64,000 nucleotides of DNA, from NCBI RefSeq assembly GCF_030253575.1, contig NC_080559.1:35067001-35131000 (forward strand), written 5' to 3'. This stretch comes from Rhododendron vialii (taxonomy: Eukaryota; Streptophyta; Magnoliopsida; Ericales; Ericaceae). Shown here in pieces: positions 1 through 12,093 of this stretch (position 1 is the stretch's first letter; every line of letters starts with the position of its first letter). Under the pieces are notes generated by a model. The model was not told the DNA's origin. It saw only the letters and a program-made list of their open reading frames with translations, and did no database searches. The translations under genes and the position numbers were made by a program.

Positions 1-1169
1 AGGATGGGGTAGCTAATATTACATGGGAAGGTGTTATATTTTTAAAACGACATTGGGCAGGTGAACTTCTATAATTTGGTGATTTTTGAAGGAAAAAAAC
101 TGCTCACAATGTAAAGAGAAACTTTGGAACTTGGGTAAGGCGGTCGCTTGAGCTCATTCGTCCTTCACCTGATCTTATTAGACTCTCTACGTGTATTTGG
201 TTTCCTTCAGCCATATGAATTTTATGTTGCATCACCTAGGGCATTACGGAAAGTAAATTTTGTCTAGTTCCTTGTATTTGGTTTAATTAACTGCTAATTG
301 CTTTGTATGATGCTATTTAATACAGGATTGTTCAATTATCCGTCAGACAAGTGAATCCTCGACAGTACGTGTCTGAAGTTCCTCATGTGTTGTGCTCTGA
401 GCTGATTTATGATGCAAGTTTTTTATTATTATCTTGATTGCATGATGAGATGAAGGTAGGAGAGGGGGGGAATGATGTGATGCTAACACTTTGAATCATG
501 CAGTTTTGAAACTCCAATTGTTTGTCGAATCATCAGATCACATAGATGGAAATGCAAATGAGTTTGGAAATTAGAATAGACCAGGGATTTGGTTTAATGG
601 GGCGCAAGTTCAAATTTCTATACTGCATATGAGGTGACAGGTAAGAGCTGATACAGTTTTTTAGAGCTATTTCATTGACTTAAGAGATAGGTCATAACTG
701 TGAGAAGCAAATAGGAGAAGGTTTTGGAGAGTGGATCCTTTGTGTGATGTACAAAATGTGGTGTGAACAGAATTGCTGATGTTTTGATGGGTTTGACCGT
801 TTGTGGAAAACCAAATTTCTATGGGTCTTTTGTGTAGGTGCGTGTGGGGTCAATTTAACAGTTGATGATTTGTAGAGAATTTTGAGGCTTGAGAGTGGAC
901 TCATAGCCTTTTGCTTTGGGCTTTGTAGTTGTACGTGTAATGTATAGAGATGGGATGATTTTAAGGCTTCAGAGGATTCCTAGCCTATTTGCTTTTGGCT
1001 TTCTATAGGCATGCATCGAGTGGCATTTCCCTTTTGATGCCTTTCATTTCTTCAACAAATCTCTATATAAAGGAATGATACCTTCCTAACTGGTGATACT
1101 GATGACTGTTGCATTCCTTTCCACACTATCAAGTTTCTCACGCATCTGTTTTCATTTTATAGTTTGATA
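1..1169. other. Spacer, no gene recognised
   Basis: I find no convincing coding exon on either strand. Open frames here are short and lack family motifs or a splice context that links them. The left edge of the window cuts through it, so part of an untranslated region of a gene further left cannot be excluded. Confidence 0.5.
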
Positions 1170-1371
1170 TGCTTCATCCGTCCCCAATGTTAGTCCCATG
1201 TTGCTGTCCCAAAAAGTTGTCCCTCTTTTGTCAATGGACAAAAGTTGTTGAATTCGCATTTTACCTTCCCTTTCGAAGTATCAACAGCAATAAACTAAAG
1301 GCAATGATGTTCCTTTGGAATTTCATGCGAATTGGTTGTGACCATTGTTTTGTATATTAAAGATGTCTGCT

Positions 1372-1569
1372 TAATGCTACAGTGCTACCAGACCTAAATG
1401 TACCCTCCCCTAAACCAGAAATATTGAATCTTCCTGAGGGGCCAAATGTGCAGGAGTAGGAGTTCCACTGCCAAATTAGATTATTGGATATCCAGAGGCA
1501 ACAATTAGAGAAAGACAAAGAATACATTCTGGGCAAGTTGAGGGAGGGGCAATTGAAACAGTCCACGTG
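1372..1569 (+). pseudogene. Unidentified coding-like remnant
   Basis: Read in frame from 1380, this stretch encodes a proline-rich part and then a charged, probably helical part (RQQLEKDKEYILGKLREG), with one in-frame stop between them at about 1458. The composition looks like protein, not spacer. I do not recognise the family. It lies directly upstream of the HISN1 exons but does not match the upstream part of ATP phosphoribosyltransferase that I know, so it may come from a second gene. Confidence 0.25.
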
Positions 1570-1614
1570 CAAATATCAACATTGGAAATTTATTGTTTCA
1601 ATAATTTTTTGCAG

Positions 1615-2483
1615 GGGAATGAAGATCTGATTCTTGCTAATGATGCACTTGACTTTGCAGATTACCGTTTATCATTGGCAGTATGTTATTGTCCTCCTTT
1701 AACACGACTTAGTGTCATGTAGGTTGTCCATGACTGTCACATTTCTAGTGTTAAAACATTTTTTGCTTTCGTTAGATACCAAAATATGGGATTTTTGAGA
1801 ACATAAATTCGCTGTGGGAGCTAGCACAGATGCCTCAATGGACACCCGAGAAACCTCTAAGAGTATGGACATTGTATTTCAATTTTGTCATGTCATATTT
1901 CTGCGTCTGTTCAACTATCCCTTCTCTATATCAGTTTTCTTTGGGAGTTGTTGATAAGAATTTTCGGTTAGGATTTAGCTTCTATTCCATTTTTGTGCAC
2001 AGCTGGCCCCTAAGTTTATGAAGGAAAATGGACTGAAGCATGTCACTTGTTCGACTACTGACGGAGCGTTGGAGGCAGCTCCTCCTGCGGTGAGAGTTGC
2101 TTCTTTTCTGCATCTCTGTATATTTGATAATTGTATACAGTTATGCGATCCCTTCTTAAGTTTTTGAGGTGGGTTTGGGGGGAAGGGGGCCATGAACACT
2201 AGGTGAGGGTATCAAATATGTGGACATGTGGAGTTGGATATTTTCCAAGAAATGTCAAGCAATTGAAGTTTACATGTAACTTGCAACGGGCTACGCGTAC
2301 ATCAATAATGTAGATAGTATAATGCATGTTAAGTCTAATAGTTCCTGCTGGTATTTATATTATCTGGTTTCTTCTTAATCTAGATGGGCATAGCTGATGC
2401 TATCGTGGACCTTGAGTAGCGGAACCACATTCCGAGAGAACGATTTAAAAGAAATCGAAGGTGCAGTAATATTGGAAAGTCAG
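1615..2483 (+). pseudogene. HISN1: ATP phosphoribosyltransferase (HISN1) fragment
   Basis: Four consecutive exons of the plastid enzyme for the first step of histidine synthesis are recognisable: 1615-1680 (GNEDLI...), 1776-1873 (IPKYGIFEN..., QMPQW), 2003-2089 ([19 protein letters not shown]) and 2384-2483 (MGIADAIVDL, then LKEIEGAVILESQ). Each is bounded by AG acceptors and GT donors, so this is a genomic (unprocessed) copy. It is broken. The fourth exon lacks two bases around 2415, which puts a stop after DLE, and the reading frame resumes out of phase. The start of the third exon has also lost residues. The amino-terminal half and the regulatory carboxyl terminus are absent. It cannot make the enzyme; a functional HISN1 must lie elsewhere. 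Confidence 0.82.
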
Positions 2484-2990
2484 GTGAACTAAACTCTTTT
2501 GACTTACCCAAGCATGTAAAACCAACCTTCAAAGCAGATTGGAGGCAGTGCAGTTCTTATTTCTCCTGACCTACATTTTTTATGAAGAACCCCTCAATGG
2601 CGCGAACTCCTGTGAAAACTTGGCATGTAATAGTCTCATGGGAATGCCGAATGCCTTGGGTGGTTTTTGTATTCTACAGCATTAGCGCATCAAAGAACTC
2701 TTGGAGCTTGTGTAAGAAGAGAATTCAGCTCAAGAAGTTACGCACTTGCATGTATTTCGGCGTAGTGTATTTTTAGTCTTTTTTTTGGAAATTCATGCCA
2801 CTTTTCAATTGATTATATCTTGAAATCTGTAAGATTTTAGGTGATTTTGAAATTTTGGTTTAATAGTTCTAATCAAGAGCTATCAAACAAAATCCATATT
2901 GCATGTAAAATGTATTACGAATTGAAAAGTTTAATCAATTTACTATCCGCTTAGGATGGAATGATTGACTAAAAAATGGGGACGGAGGAG

Positions 2991-4437
2991 TATATCGCTT
3001 CAGTATCTAGAGATGACCTCGGGTCAATTTCGGTGAGTTATGAGACAAATTCTCAACGAATAAATATTTGACGAGCTGTCTTATTTTTCATCTGGAACCA
3101 ACCAGCATCGGCTCAAAATCGATGGGCTATCTAAGGTTTTTACTCGGTTTCAAATCAAGGATTAAGGTGCGTTGCGTAAATGAAAAATTTAGAATAAGAT
3201 ATCGAATATTAGTCATGAGTTTGCCGAGCAAAAACAAAAATATTAGTCATGAGTAACGCACAACTTTTTAGATCATTGAATGTTACACAAATTTAACAAC
3301 AAAAGCAGACTAAAATTTGAAAGTTTAACTACAACGTTTGTGCTATTTTGCAACACAAATATGCATCTGCTAGATCAAGTTCAGAAGATTTAACTCGTAC
3401 TGAATCCAACCAGCCACCACCCAACCTCTCACCCGCTCAACCCAAACCCTTCATCCTCCCCAGTCGCGGGTGTCAGTGCAAGTTGGCCTCGGGTTGAGTT
3501 TCTTTGACAGACTTTTTCCCACATCCCTATCAGAAACACAAAATTCACAACTGAAAACATACTCTCTTTTTTGTACTTTTTCAAGACTTCCTCCAAACAT
3601 GGTTCAGATAGTATTTTGATTTGAGCTGTAATGGCAATGGGGTGTGGGTTCATTGCATAATTGTCCGTCCTTACCATACATCTCACTCCTTAACTCATTG
3701 CAATTTCATACCAGAGCGGACAAAGAACGAGTCAATAAAGCAATAAAATCAAGTCCAGCAATATAAAAAAACAGTAGAGCTCGTAGAGAAGTATGGATAC
3801 ATTCCCTCACAGGTTAGATGCCTGCCTTCCACATACTTAAACCGGATCCAATAGGATATAATTAAATTCCCAAATTCCATTGATGGAGGGGAAGAGGAAC
3901 TGATAACCCGAATTTCCACAAACAAAAGGGCTTTCTTTGTTGAGAACTTTCAAAAGTCAAGAAATTCTTTATTGACAAATCCAGAAGACATTAACAGACA
4001 GAGAGAGCTCGAGACACAAAAGGCAAAAATCAATCAAAAGAGAGAAAAATGACGACCCCAGCCATCGCCAACTGTTTCCCTTGATCATAAATAAATATTC
4101 GACTGAGTGTTGTTTCACCTTTTAATGAAGGATAGTAGATCAGGTCACAGTTAACTACCGTGTTTGCTGTGTTCATTTACATTTGAAATGTTGCAGTTGG
4201 CTTCAGAAACACAAACTATGCTCCATACGATGAAAAGTAACAACAAACCTTAAAAGTTTTCAAGTTACAGGTTTTGTATTGAAACACGTACACCGTCAGT
4301 TGCTATGTTCTTCACCCAAGATCACATTGTACAGCTTCAGTGCCCAGTAGTAGGGCGGAGCTTCATCCTCTCATGGTACACAAGGAAAATGACATTGATA
4401 GGATCCCAAATATGATAGAATTTGTCAGAACAAGAAA
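2991..4437. other. Spacer and 3' flank of NUP43
   Basis: No coding exon is supported here. The part next to 4438 is presumably the 3' untranslated region of NUP43, which is read on the minus strand. Nothing in 3000-4100 resembles a known repeat strongly enough to name. Confidence 0.5.
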
Positions 4438-4601
4438 CTACGGCCTCAACAAAATGGCTATGGATTCCCACTCCAGACTGCATATGACATCCTGTATTCA
4501 ACAGTTCAAATCATCAACTGAGTAGAAGCTCCATCGATTTACAACAAGGCAATATAATTATTCCCAGGAGAAAAAAAAAAGTGATTCGCACACGCACACA
4601 C

Positions 4602-4642
<41 letters not shown>

Positions 4643-7600
4643 CCAAAACTTAGTGCTCACTGATGGATTCTGACGGTCGATGTCAAAGCTGTTGATGGCA
4701 CAAGGTTCTGCCAATAGCTCAATGGGTTCCTCACCTATTAAAAAGGTAACAGATCAGTCAGGTAAATACGTTGGAAGTTCTATGAAGCATTCTCTATTGT
4801 TAACCAAAAAAGAAAAAAGAGAGACAAGTAGGATCCAGAAATAGCAAAAGACACGCCATCTAACTACTACTACTATATATATTATTAACTGCACAAGATG
4901 GCTTAAAAGCTTTTCATATAGGAGAATAATTTTTTACCATTCGAAACAGATTCAGGAGAAAGTCCATACCTTGTTCAACAACAGCAAGGATACCGTCTTC
5001 TGAGCAGATCATAACAGGTAAAATCCGCGAAGATGACATGTTACCAATGTTCTTTGAATGCATATAATTGTCATACTGAACTTCCCACACTTCACTTTCA
5101 CAAGGTGAGTAAGCTGATACCTCGCCTGTCTCAACCCCAGAAAGAATAATCGGCTGTTGTTGCCACCGGAGATCCCATGCAAATACAGTACCAGAAGAGC
5201 CTCCTGCCTTCAAATAGGCCAACACCATACAGAAACAATCGTGAATCTTTCTCAAGTTAGATGTCAATAACAAACATCGTTCAGGTTATAAGTAACCATG
5301 CAAGTCAATTACTAAACATAGATGCATTTTAGTGCAGTAGAAACGACTTTGTAATTGTCAAGGACTCAAGAGCATATGAAAACATAGATGTGAAGTCACT
5401 CCTCAGCCAAGGTCTTAAACTCAAATACATTAAGATTGTAGTGAACTACTGAATAATACTCTATTAAGCTGATAATAACTAGCCGAGCAAAAAAAAAAAG
5501 GCTGATAATAACTAACTCGAAAATCTCCAAGTCTCTGCCCTGTGTAATAGTAATGGAAGGGGCAAAACTGGAGAACTCATGAAGCATAGGATATCAAATT
5601 CCTCAGAGCAAATATTTATGCAAAGCAACCGATGGCAAAGCCAATCATAACACATCAATTATATGCAGCGAGTATGGGCAAAGCCCCATATTGACTCGCC
5701 CTAAAAGAGTTCATAGTACCTAAGGAGGTTTCAAACCTAAGACTTTGAAGTAAGCAAACCTCTAAGTCTCCGGTCCAAAATATGTCCACAAACATAGACC
5801 AGGAATCGATTTGCGGGTGGTATATCTACATGCATTTGAAACACGACTGTCCTTAAAATTACAGACATGATGTAGTGACTAAAACCCAACTTGAATAGAG
5901 GATACTTTGCAATAAGATCTGTCCATAATGTACACGTATGTTCAAATGATATCGCATTCATAGCCTTTTTACATAGGAGTATTGAGCAGCAAAGAAAATT
6001 ACACCATGAATTCTTGACCATTTAACTCGCTTGAAAAACCAACAGTAAAAGAATTTATGCCAATCACAATATCAGGGGACGAAAGAAAATGAGAGACAAG
6101 TGGAACGTGGAGAAGAAAAAACATAGACAGCTAAAGACATGTCCTGCTCATACTTCTAAAGGTTTTCTCATCTGACAAACTATCCATATCCAAAAGTTAG
6201 CTCAGTACATCAGCAATCTTTATTCACAATAATGAAAAATGGTAAAGCGGCATCTTACAACACAAGTGTGTTTTCGTGATGGATGTATATCAATGGAGTG
6301 TACAATCCCAGAAGTAGTTGCCCGAGCCCTGAAGCAATACGAGTAAGAACCATTGACGCGTGAGAAGATTCACAACTAAAATTCTAAACCAAACCCATAA
6401 ATTAAATGAGATCCACATTTTGGGCAATATTGACACCAAGGTAAGAGCATCGTCAGCCCTTAACTTTTTTTTACTCAAACTCAAAAATTGAGTAAAACCC
6501 CCCTACAATCTACTCCACTCCTTGAGTCAAATTTATACCAAATTGAAGGGATACTCAAATTTGGCAAGGCTACTTTTCCCCTCCCATATTTACAACCATG
6601 TCATTAATTAACTTAAACTCAAATGTGCGCTCAAATTTGAACACACAACAACAATAACAGAACTCATCTAATCCCCAATTATTGAGGGTATGGTTCGGTA
6701 GCAAAACATCCCTTTAGCTCTTCGGTTCTTGGAGGTATAGGGTGGTATTTTGAAAGCAGCCACTTTGTGCATAAATTGCCAAAAGTTAGGTCTGTCTCCA
6801 ATCCTCCCATGCCCTTAACCCCACAATGACGTTGTTGTTGTTGTGTGCTCAAATTTGAGTTTGAGTGTTTCATCCCAATGAAGCTTTTAATGAAGCTTTT
6901 AGTCAAATTTTCACTCAATTCAATTTGGAGTAAAAGTACGAGTAAGGGCCGGAGATGCTCTAACAATTGCACAACATACAAAAACAAAACAAGCTCTCAG
7001 CCTGTTTATCTTACCAATTAGCCTTGAACTGAGAAGCTGGTCCACCAGGCTTCCGGAGATCCCACCACTGAAGCCCAAACCCCAACATACCCGTAGCAAA
7101 CTCCGTCGGCGACGCCCACTTGGCCGCCGTGTACCCCACCAACCCATTCCCATCAAAAACCCTCCTGTAACTCAACCTCTCACTCCCACCATCAACCCTC
7201 ACCAAATTCACCTTCCCGTCCTCCCCAACCGTAACGCACTCCGACCCACTTTCCGCCAGGTCAACACACGAGATGGGTCCCGCGTGCAACTTCCCCTCGG
7301 GCAAAGAAAGTTCCGATTCGACCCGGCCGCGGACCGGGTCGGTTACGAGGAAATGGAGGGACCCGACGGCGGTGGAGGCGGCGACGAGGGGTTTGTTGTG
7401 GTGAGAGACTTTGAGGGACGAGATTCGAGAGGGTGTGGGGTGTGAGTATTGGAGGGTTAGGGTGGGTGGGCTGTTGGGTTGGGTTACGGTCAGGGAGTGG
7501 ATTTGAAAGGTGGAGGTGGTGGTGTCGGAGTCGAAGGCTGCGGCGGCGATGAGGCGGTGGAAGGGGGAGAGGGGGGGGATCCAGCGGACGGCGTCGATGT

Positions 7601-7658
7601 AGTTGGGTTGTGGGAGGATGTGGACGTCGAGGGGGTGTGGAGTGCCGTTTGCTGCCAT
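4438..7658 (-). CDS. NUP43: Nucleoporin NUP43, WD40-repeat protein
   Basis: This encodes a WD40 beta-propeller subunit of the nuclear pore complex, in the outer-ring Nup107-160 (Y) complex. CDS exons on the minus strand are 7658-7015, 6328-6259, 5207-4970, 4734-4661 and 4491-4438; all have GT-AG borders and consistent phases and give 359 residues, the expected size for plant NUP43. The start is the ATG at 7658, just before the conserved QPNYIDAVRW region; the frame upstream is open but has no ATG. Recognisable blocks include FGLQWWDLRKPGGP at the end of exon 1, SGIVHSIDIHPSRKHTC in exon 2, GTVFAWDLRW in exon 3 and EPIELLAEPCAINSFDID in exon 4. Intron 1 carries a MITE. The identification rests on remembered similarity to the Arabidopsis protein. 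HHP lies upstream on the same strand, with a separate promoter region between them. Confidence 0.93.
4604..4639. repeat. GA microsatellite in NUP43 intron 4
   Basis: This is a run of GA dinucleotides just downstream of the exon 4 donor, in the 169-bp intron between NUP43 exons 4 and 5. It is probably length-polymorphic. Confidence 0.9.
6445..6960. mobile_element. Harbinger-like MITE in NUP43 intron 1
   Basis: Terminal inverted repeats are visible: GAGCATCGTCAGCCCTTA on the left and, read on the minus strand from 6960, GAGCATCTCCGGCCCTTA. A TAA target duplication lies at 6442-6444 and 6961-6963, as expected for PIF/Harbinger. The inside is AT-rich (ACTCAAATTTG-type motifs near both ends), with a GC-richer insert around 6660-6840. 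There is no transposase. It lies wholly within the intron, about 50 bp from the exon 1 donor. Confidence 0.75.
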
Positions 7659-8891
7659 TACTTGGGGTTTTGCGGGGGTTTTCGGAGTCAATGCAGTAGG
7701 CCAGTGGTGCGACTGCGGGGGTTGAAACGAAGAGTGAGTTTTCGAGCCCCTGGGAATTTCACGAGAAAGAAAGAAAAGGAAGGGAATTAATTTGTCACTC
7801 CACGTTTTTGTAATGTAGCTGCTTTCACAAAATAAATCATCTTATATAAATACACAAGAAAAGTGACATAACAAAAAGAGGAGTGACAAAATCACTCTAC
7901 AAAAGGAAAGGATTGTAATTTTTAAGTGAGAGTAGTATTTATTTGGATGGAATATTTTGATAAAAAAACAAGAGAGAAAATGGTGAAATGGCTTTCATTT
8001 ATTTAATCTTTCTTTCTCACAATCCAAAGGGGTGTTAAGATTTGATTGTGTGTATTTCGCTTTGTCCCTATTTTTAATTGACAAAAATTTAAGGACTTTC
8101 GGCGTGGATGACCTATCATCGGAGAAGGAATTATTCGAGTTGCATCTAAGCCAGCTCGGACCCTGATCGTTTAAACAAAACAAAAAGGAAAAATCAAAAA
8201 AGAAAAAAGAGTGGCTCACGATTATGATTCTCTTTTAAGGATCATGTCAATGTGATATGAGTAATGACCGTCTCACCTTAAGAAACATAAATTGTCAAGT
8301 CCATAAATTCCCGTCCATCTCTCTCTCTCTCTCTTTCATTTTCATGCCAGGAATGTAGTTGGATACTTTCTCTCTTTTCCTTCTCGTTTTCACCAAAAAT
8401 CCAAGTTCCAATTTAGCTAAAGTCCCCTTTTTAATTTCTCTTTCTTCTTGTTAAAAAAAAAATACGCTATATCTTTCTTCTCTTTTTTAATTTCAAATGA
8501 TCCAATTGCTCACAACACAAGACTTAGTTTCTCAAACAACTAGCAACATCAATCCACGAAAATTCCACTATGCCTAGTTGGAGGCATTCAAATACAAATA
8601 CAATTTCTTGTATATCATCTCTGAATCCACTATGATCCAACATAAGCTAATTAAATGGTATACAATTCTATAATAATTAATCAATCTTGTTTTCAATTGT
8701 CGCAAGTACAACATGTCCTACCACTAGGAACCAAATTTCAGGTCACATAGTATAATACAAAGAGATGCTGCCTCACTGAAAATCTAAGGGGCATTTTGGT
8801 ACAACTTTTTTGCTTACCATGAGGCAAAAATAGCATAAATGAGCTGGAAAGTGGAAACAAGGATACTTCTTAACTTGTGCTTCCCGATCCT
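7659..8891. other. Spacer between NUP43 and HHP
   Basis: This holds the NUP43 promoter side (7659 to about 8000) and the 3' flank of HHP. CT-rich stretches occur at 8318-8336 and 8370-8480. I find no further gene. Plus-strand open frames at 7479-7790 are antisense shadows of the GC-rich first exon of NUP43. Confidence 0.5.
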
Positions 8892-11800
8892 TCAGCTTGC
8901 ACCACAGTCTGGCAAACCCTGCCGCCAGTCCATAACAATCAGGGTGGCAGCACTGTGGGCAAGTGCTCCGGCCACCACAAAAACATGGAAAATCTGGTGG
9001 CTCTGCCCCGCAATATCAAATGCCCCGGGCTTCCACCGCTCGGGCACCCTGCTCATATAAAATCCGGCACCCACAGCGTACAGAACCCCCATCACAAGCT
9101 CAAACCCAAGGGCAACAAGAATCTGCGGGTGGGCCTGGAAGAGAACCACGGCGTGGGCCGCAGGAATTACCCCTGAGAAGCCCATGATAAGAAAGAGGGA
9201 GGCCCGGAAGGAGCGGAAGCGGGAACTGGAGAGAGAGGGGGCAAGGAGTGTAGTTATGACGAGGATACCAGCGAAGGAAATGGAGGAGAGGTAAAGGAGT
9301 CGAGAGTAGGGATTGCAAGCAAAAGCGTAGTAGATTGGGGCGAAAAAGGAGCAGACTATCATTAGGGAGATGCCTGCGTAGTCCAGGCGCCAGAAGAAGA
9401 AGTTGAAGCGTTTGGAGTGGCATGCGAAGAGGTGGGAGACGGAGCTGCAGATTAGACAGCCCATAGCTCCGGCTAGGAAAATAAACCATGGCCATCTGGG
9501 GATTGAATCGGAATCATCGTATCCAACCACATCTAGTAGGACACGGTTTGTAATATGGGCTATATGGGAATCCTGCAATCCAAGTTTCCAAGTTCAGTAA
9601 AAACAACAACATTTAGAATGAAATTCAATATAACTCTATAGTTCCTTTTGGCTAAATTCGAATTATGAATTTGTAGATCAAGTACGTTATCAAGAGACCG
9701 AACAAACAAATTAGATCCTTGATTTTTTATTTTTTTTTGTCCTTCTCATAAATTTCTTCACATATCCTTAACCTATAGAAAATGTACTCCTCTTGCTGAG
9801 ACTGTAACGTTCTTTTTGTTGCATGCAAGAAGAATCTATATACCCCAATGCCTAATCAATTAATGTTTTCTCGAGTAATTTTCACCGGGGATCGGAGCAT
9901 TCCTTGAACTTTCGTCATTGGATTCTTGTAGTGCAGCAATTTTGGATTTCGATCTTCTAAAGTCTTGCAATTTTATATTAAATTAAATATAAAAGGTCCC
10001 ACTTTTTTTTAACTGATATAAAATGTCCTACTTGCGTTTTTGAAAAAAGCCAACGGGTATGTAGCTCAATGATACTCCCTCACATTTTCCACATGAAAGA
10101 TAAGGATTCGATTCTCGTCAAGAATGCGAGTGCTTGGTGTGGTGGTTGATATCCTTTGGGTTTGCCCCACCTATATGCCGCGGGACTTCTTCCTCATTCC
10201 CTTAGAAATACGGAGAAACATGCTAGATATCAATCAAGTGACAAAAAATATTCCTAAAACAAAAAAAATCCTGGCCTGCCCAACTAGGCAACTACAAAGC
10301 CCCTTTCCTTAGTCACGATATGGGTCACAGGCCCAACTAGACAACTACTAAAGCCCCTTTCCTTTGTCACGATGTGGGTCACAGAGAGGAATGACTTTTC
10401 CAAGAAGTGTTTACATTACGGATTGGAAGACAGACAAATGCATCGAGTAAAGCCAACCGTGTTTGAACGGAAATATGGAAGGCCAATTTGTTTGATACAG
10501 CTGCGTAACTACTGGATACGTATTTTCATGAAATACACAAGTACTTGTGAGTTGCGAGTACGCAACCACTGACCATTCTTTCCATTTACCTTATAATAAT
10601 TGTCTTTTGAAAAGATTAGTACATACGGTAAACATTAATGTAAGTTAGCGATTATCTTTTGAGTATATCTTAAGCAGTTATCAAGACAATCACTATCTAA
10701 GCGATTTCCACATATGTCTAGTGCACATATTTATTTACAGAGGAATCTAATTAGATTAACTTTAAAATTAGATCAAAGTTTGTGTTTCTCTTGTACAAGG
10801 AAACCTTAAGAAATGTCAGCTCCCTCACCCAATCAAAATTATTCAATAGTCATTGGATATCGTCACATGATATCTCCACAATCACACATTAATATGAGAC
10901 AGAACCAATTTGGTAGAGCTGACGTTCCTTTTCAAGAGAAAAAAAATTCAAAAGTCTATCCACTTGGTTCTAGATCGATCCCACTGTGTCCTTGGAGGAG
11001 CATCCAATCAGCTCCACTGTAAACCATGGAAATTTGTAATTATTAAAGTGTTCTTGAAACACTTTTGTGGTGTCGTAACTCTTTTCCGTCCACACCTGAT
11101 AGGAAAGGACTATTGAATGACAGTACTCATTGAGCACTAAATAATTATTCCATGCGACCCACAACCTGATAGAATGTTGTTGTTTCATGTCCAATTTTTT
11201 CAAATAAGTCTTCGTACGCTCCTACTGACTCCACAATAATATAATGTATGGGGTCGACGCATATGGAAGAGAAAAATAATCGGAGAGTGATCGGTAGGAG
11301 TGTATACTTCACCACAATACCAATATCACCCGCTTATGTGACAATGTATGATCGGTAATTGCAAAATAGATTCAAAGTAGTTGTTTTCTCACTATCAATT
11401 ATGTAGTGCCAGTTTGTGTTTATGGTGGAGTGGATTGTCCCTAGCATTATTTACTATATTGTTTTTTTTAAGAAAAGAGGGAGAAACAGATAACACAACT
11501 CACGGGGAAGAAAGAATCTGGGCCGTTAGTGGTGTTGGTCTTTGCCGCCATCGTCAACGTTGTTCGCATCGCAGGTCTGATCAAAGTCCCACAAATTACA
11601 AATGACTTTCCCGTGGACGAAAAGGGACACACCAAATTCAAAAATTACGATACCTGAAAATTTTCCCGATCAAGCTTTCGATGCTCGTCTTCTCCATCGA
11701 GCTCAACACCGTCAATGCAACAAATATCAGAAAACCTCCCAAATGCCTACAAAATTCCAAATTCAAACGCAATTCCCTCAAATTCAAAAATCATTCGATC

Positions 11801-12093
11801 AAACAGGCCAAAATTTCAAAATAAAAAAATTGTCCGCTTCATTTCATTATTATCTTATCGATGGAAAACAATACTCACGTCCATATATTGAGGGTTTCGT
11901 TGTGCCAAGAGAAGACGCTGAATAACGTGTCCTTCAACGGCCATTCACACCTGTAATGGTCCAATATGAATTCGTTGTCCTTCAAGTACTCAGGCAAGGC
12001 CTCGAACTTGATCAATCGCTTCTCGAATCTCCGCTTCTCGTCCGAGTCAACTCGGTCGCCGTTGTTGAGCTTTTTCCCGCCTCTCCTCCTCAT
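8892..12093 (-). CDS. HHP: Heptahelical transmembrane protein (PAQR/HHP receptor)
   Basis: This encodes a seven-transmembrane protein of the progestin/adiponectin receptor (PAQR, hemolysin III-like) family. Plant members (HHPs) are linked to sugar, ABA and stress responses. Minus-strand exons are 12093-11879, 11746-11654, 11576-11504 and 9572-8892, giving 353 residues with consistent phases. Exon 1 has the cytosolic family signature [11 protein letters not shown]...HYRCEW...[12 protein letters not shown]. Exon 2 gives the first helix ([12 protein letters not shown]). The last exon gives [37 protein letters not shown] and [16 protein letters not shown], where the SxxxH and HxxxH histidines form the family's metal site. 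Exons 2 and 3 were found by splice logic, because they lack start codons. Intron 3 is 1.9 kb. The protein resembles Arabidopsis HHP4/HHP5 in the helices; which of HHP2-HHP5 is the true ortholog is not decided. Confidence 0.92.
10055..10215 (+). repeat. Possible tRNA-derived SINE in HHP intron 3
   Basis: Within the intron, TAGCTCAATGATA (near 10062) resembles a Pol III box A and GATTCGATTCTC (near 10107) a box B, at about tRNA spacing. They are followed by a non-tRNA tail (TGCTTGGTGTGGTGG...). No tRNA cloverleaf or flanking target duplication was established, so this is a weak call. Confidence 0.3.
10279..10384. repeat. Tandem duplication, about 53-bp unit, two copies
   Basis: CCCAACTAGGCAACTAC at 10279 recurs as CCCAACTAGACAACTAC at 10332. 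Each is followed by AAGCCCCTTTCCTT and by GTCACGAT and GGGTCACAG. The copies differ at a few positions. It is intronic, in HHP. Confidence 0.8.

Larger units (their letters stand above)
1170..2990. mobile_element. Possible gene-capturing element with Stowaway-like ends
   Basis: The left end (from about 1170) reads CTTCATCCGTCCCCA and is followed by GTTAGTC. The right end, read on the minus strand from 2990, gives CTCCTCCGTCCCCA followed by TTAGTC. These match each other and the usual Stowaway/mariner terminus rich in CTCCGTCCC. A TA dinucleotide lies just outside both ends, as expected for this superfamily. Inside are broken HISN1 exons and another coding-like piece. The alternative is two unrelated MITE remnants that happen to flank the pseudogene; no inner ends of separate elements were found, but the sequence is old. 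Confidence 0.4.

Noticed and set aside
7479-7790. Plus-strand open frame rich in Gly and Val
   Set aside because: Antisense of the GC-rich first exon of NUP43.
9100-9495. 131-codon minus-strand open frame
   Set aside because: It is an out-of-frame shadow of the last HHP exon, which has the conserved PAQR motifs.
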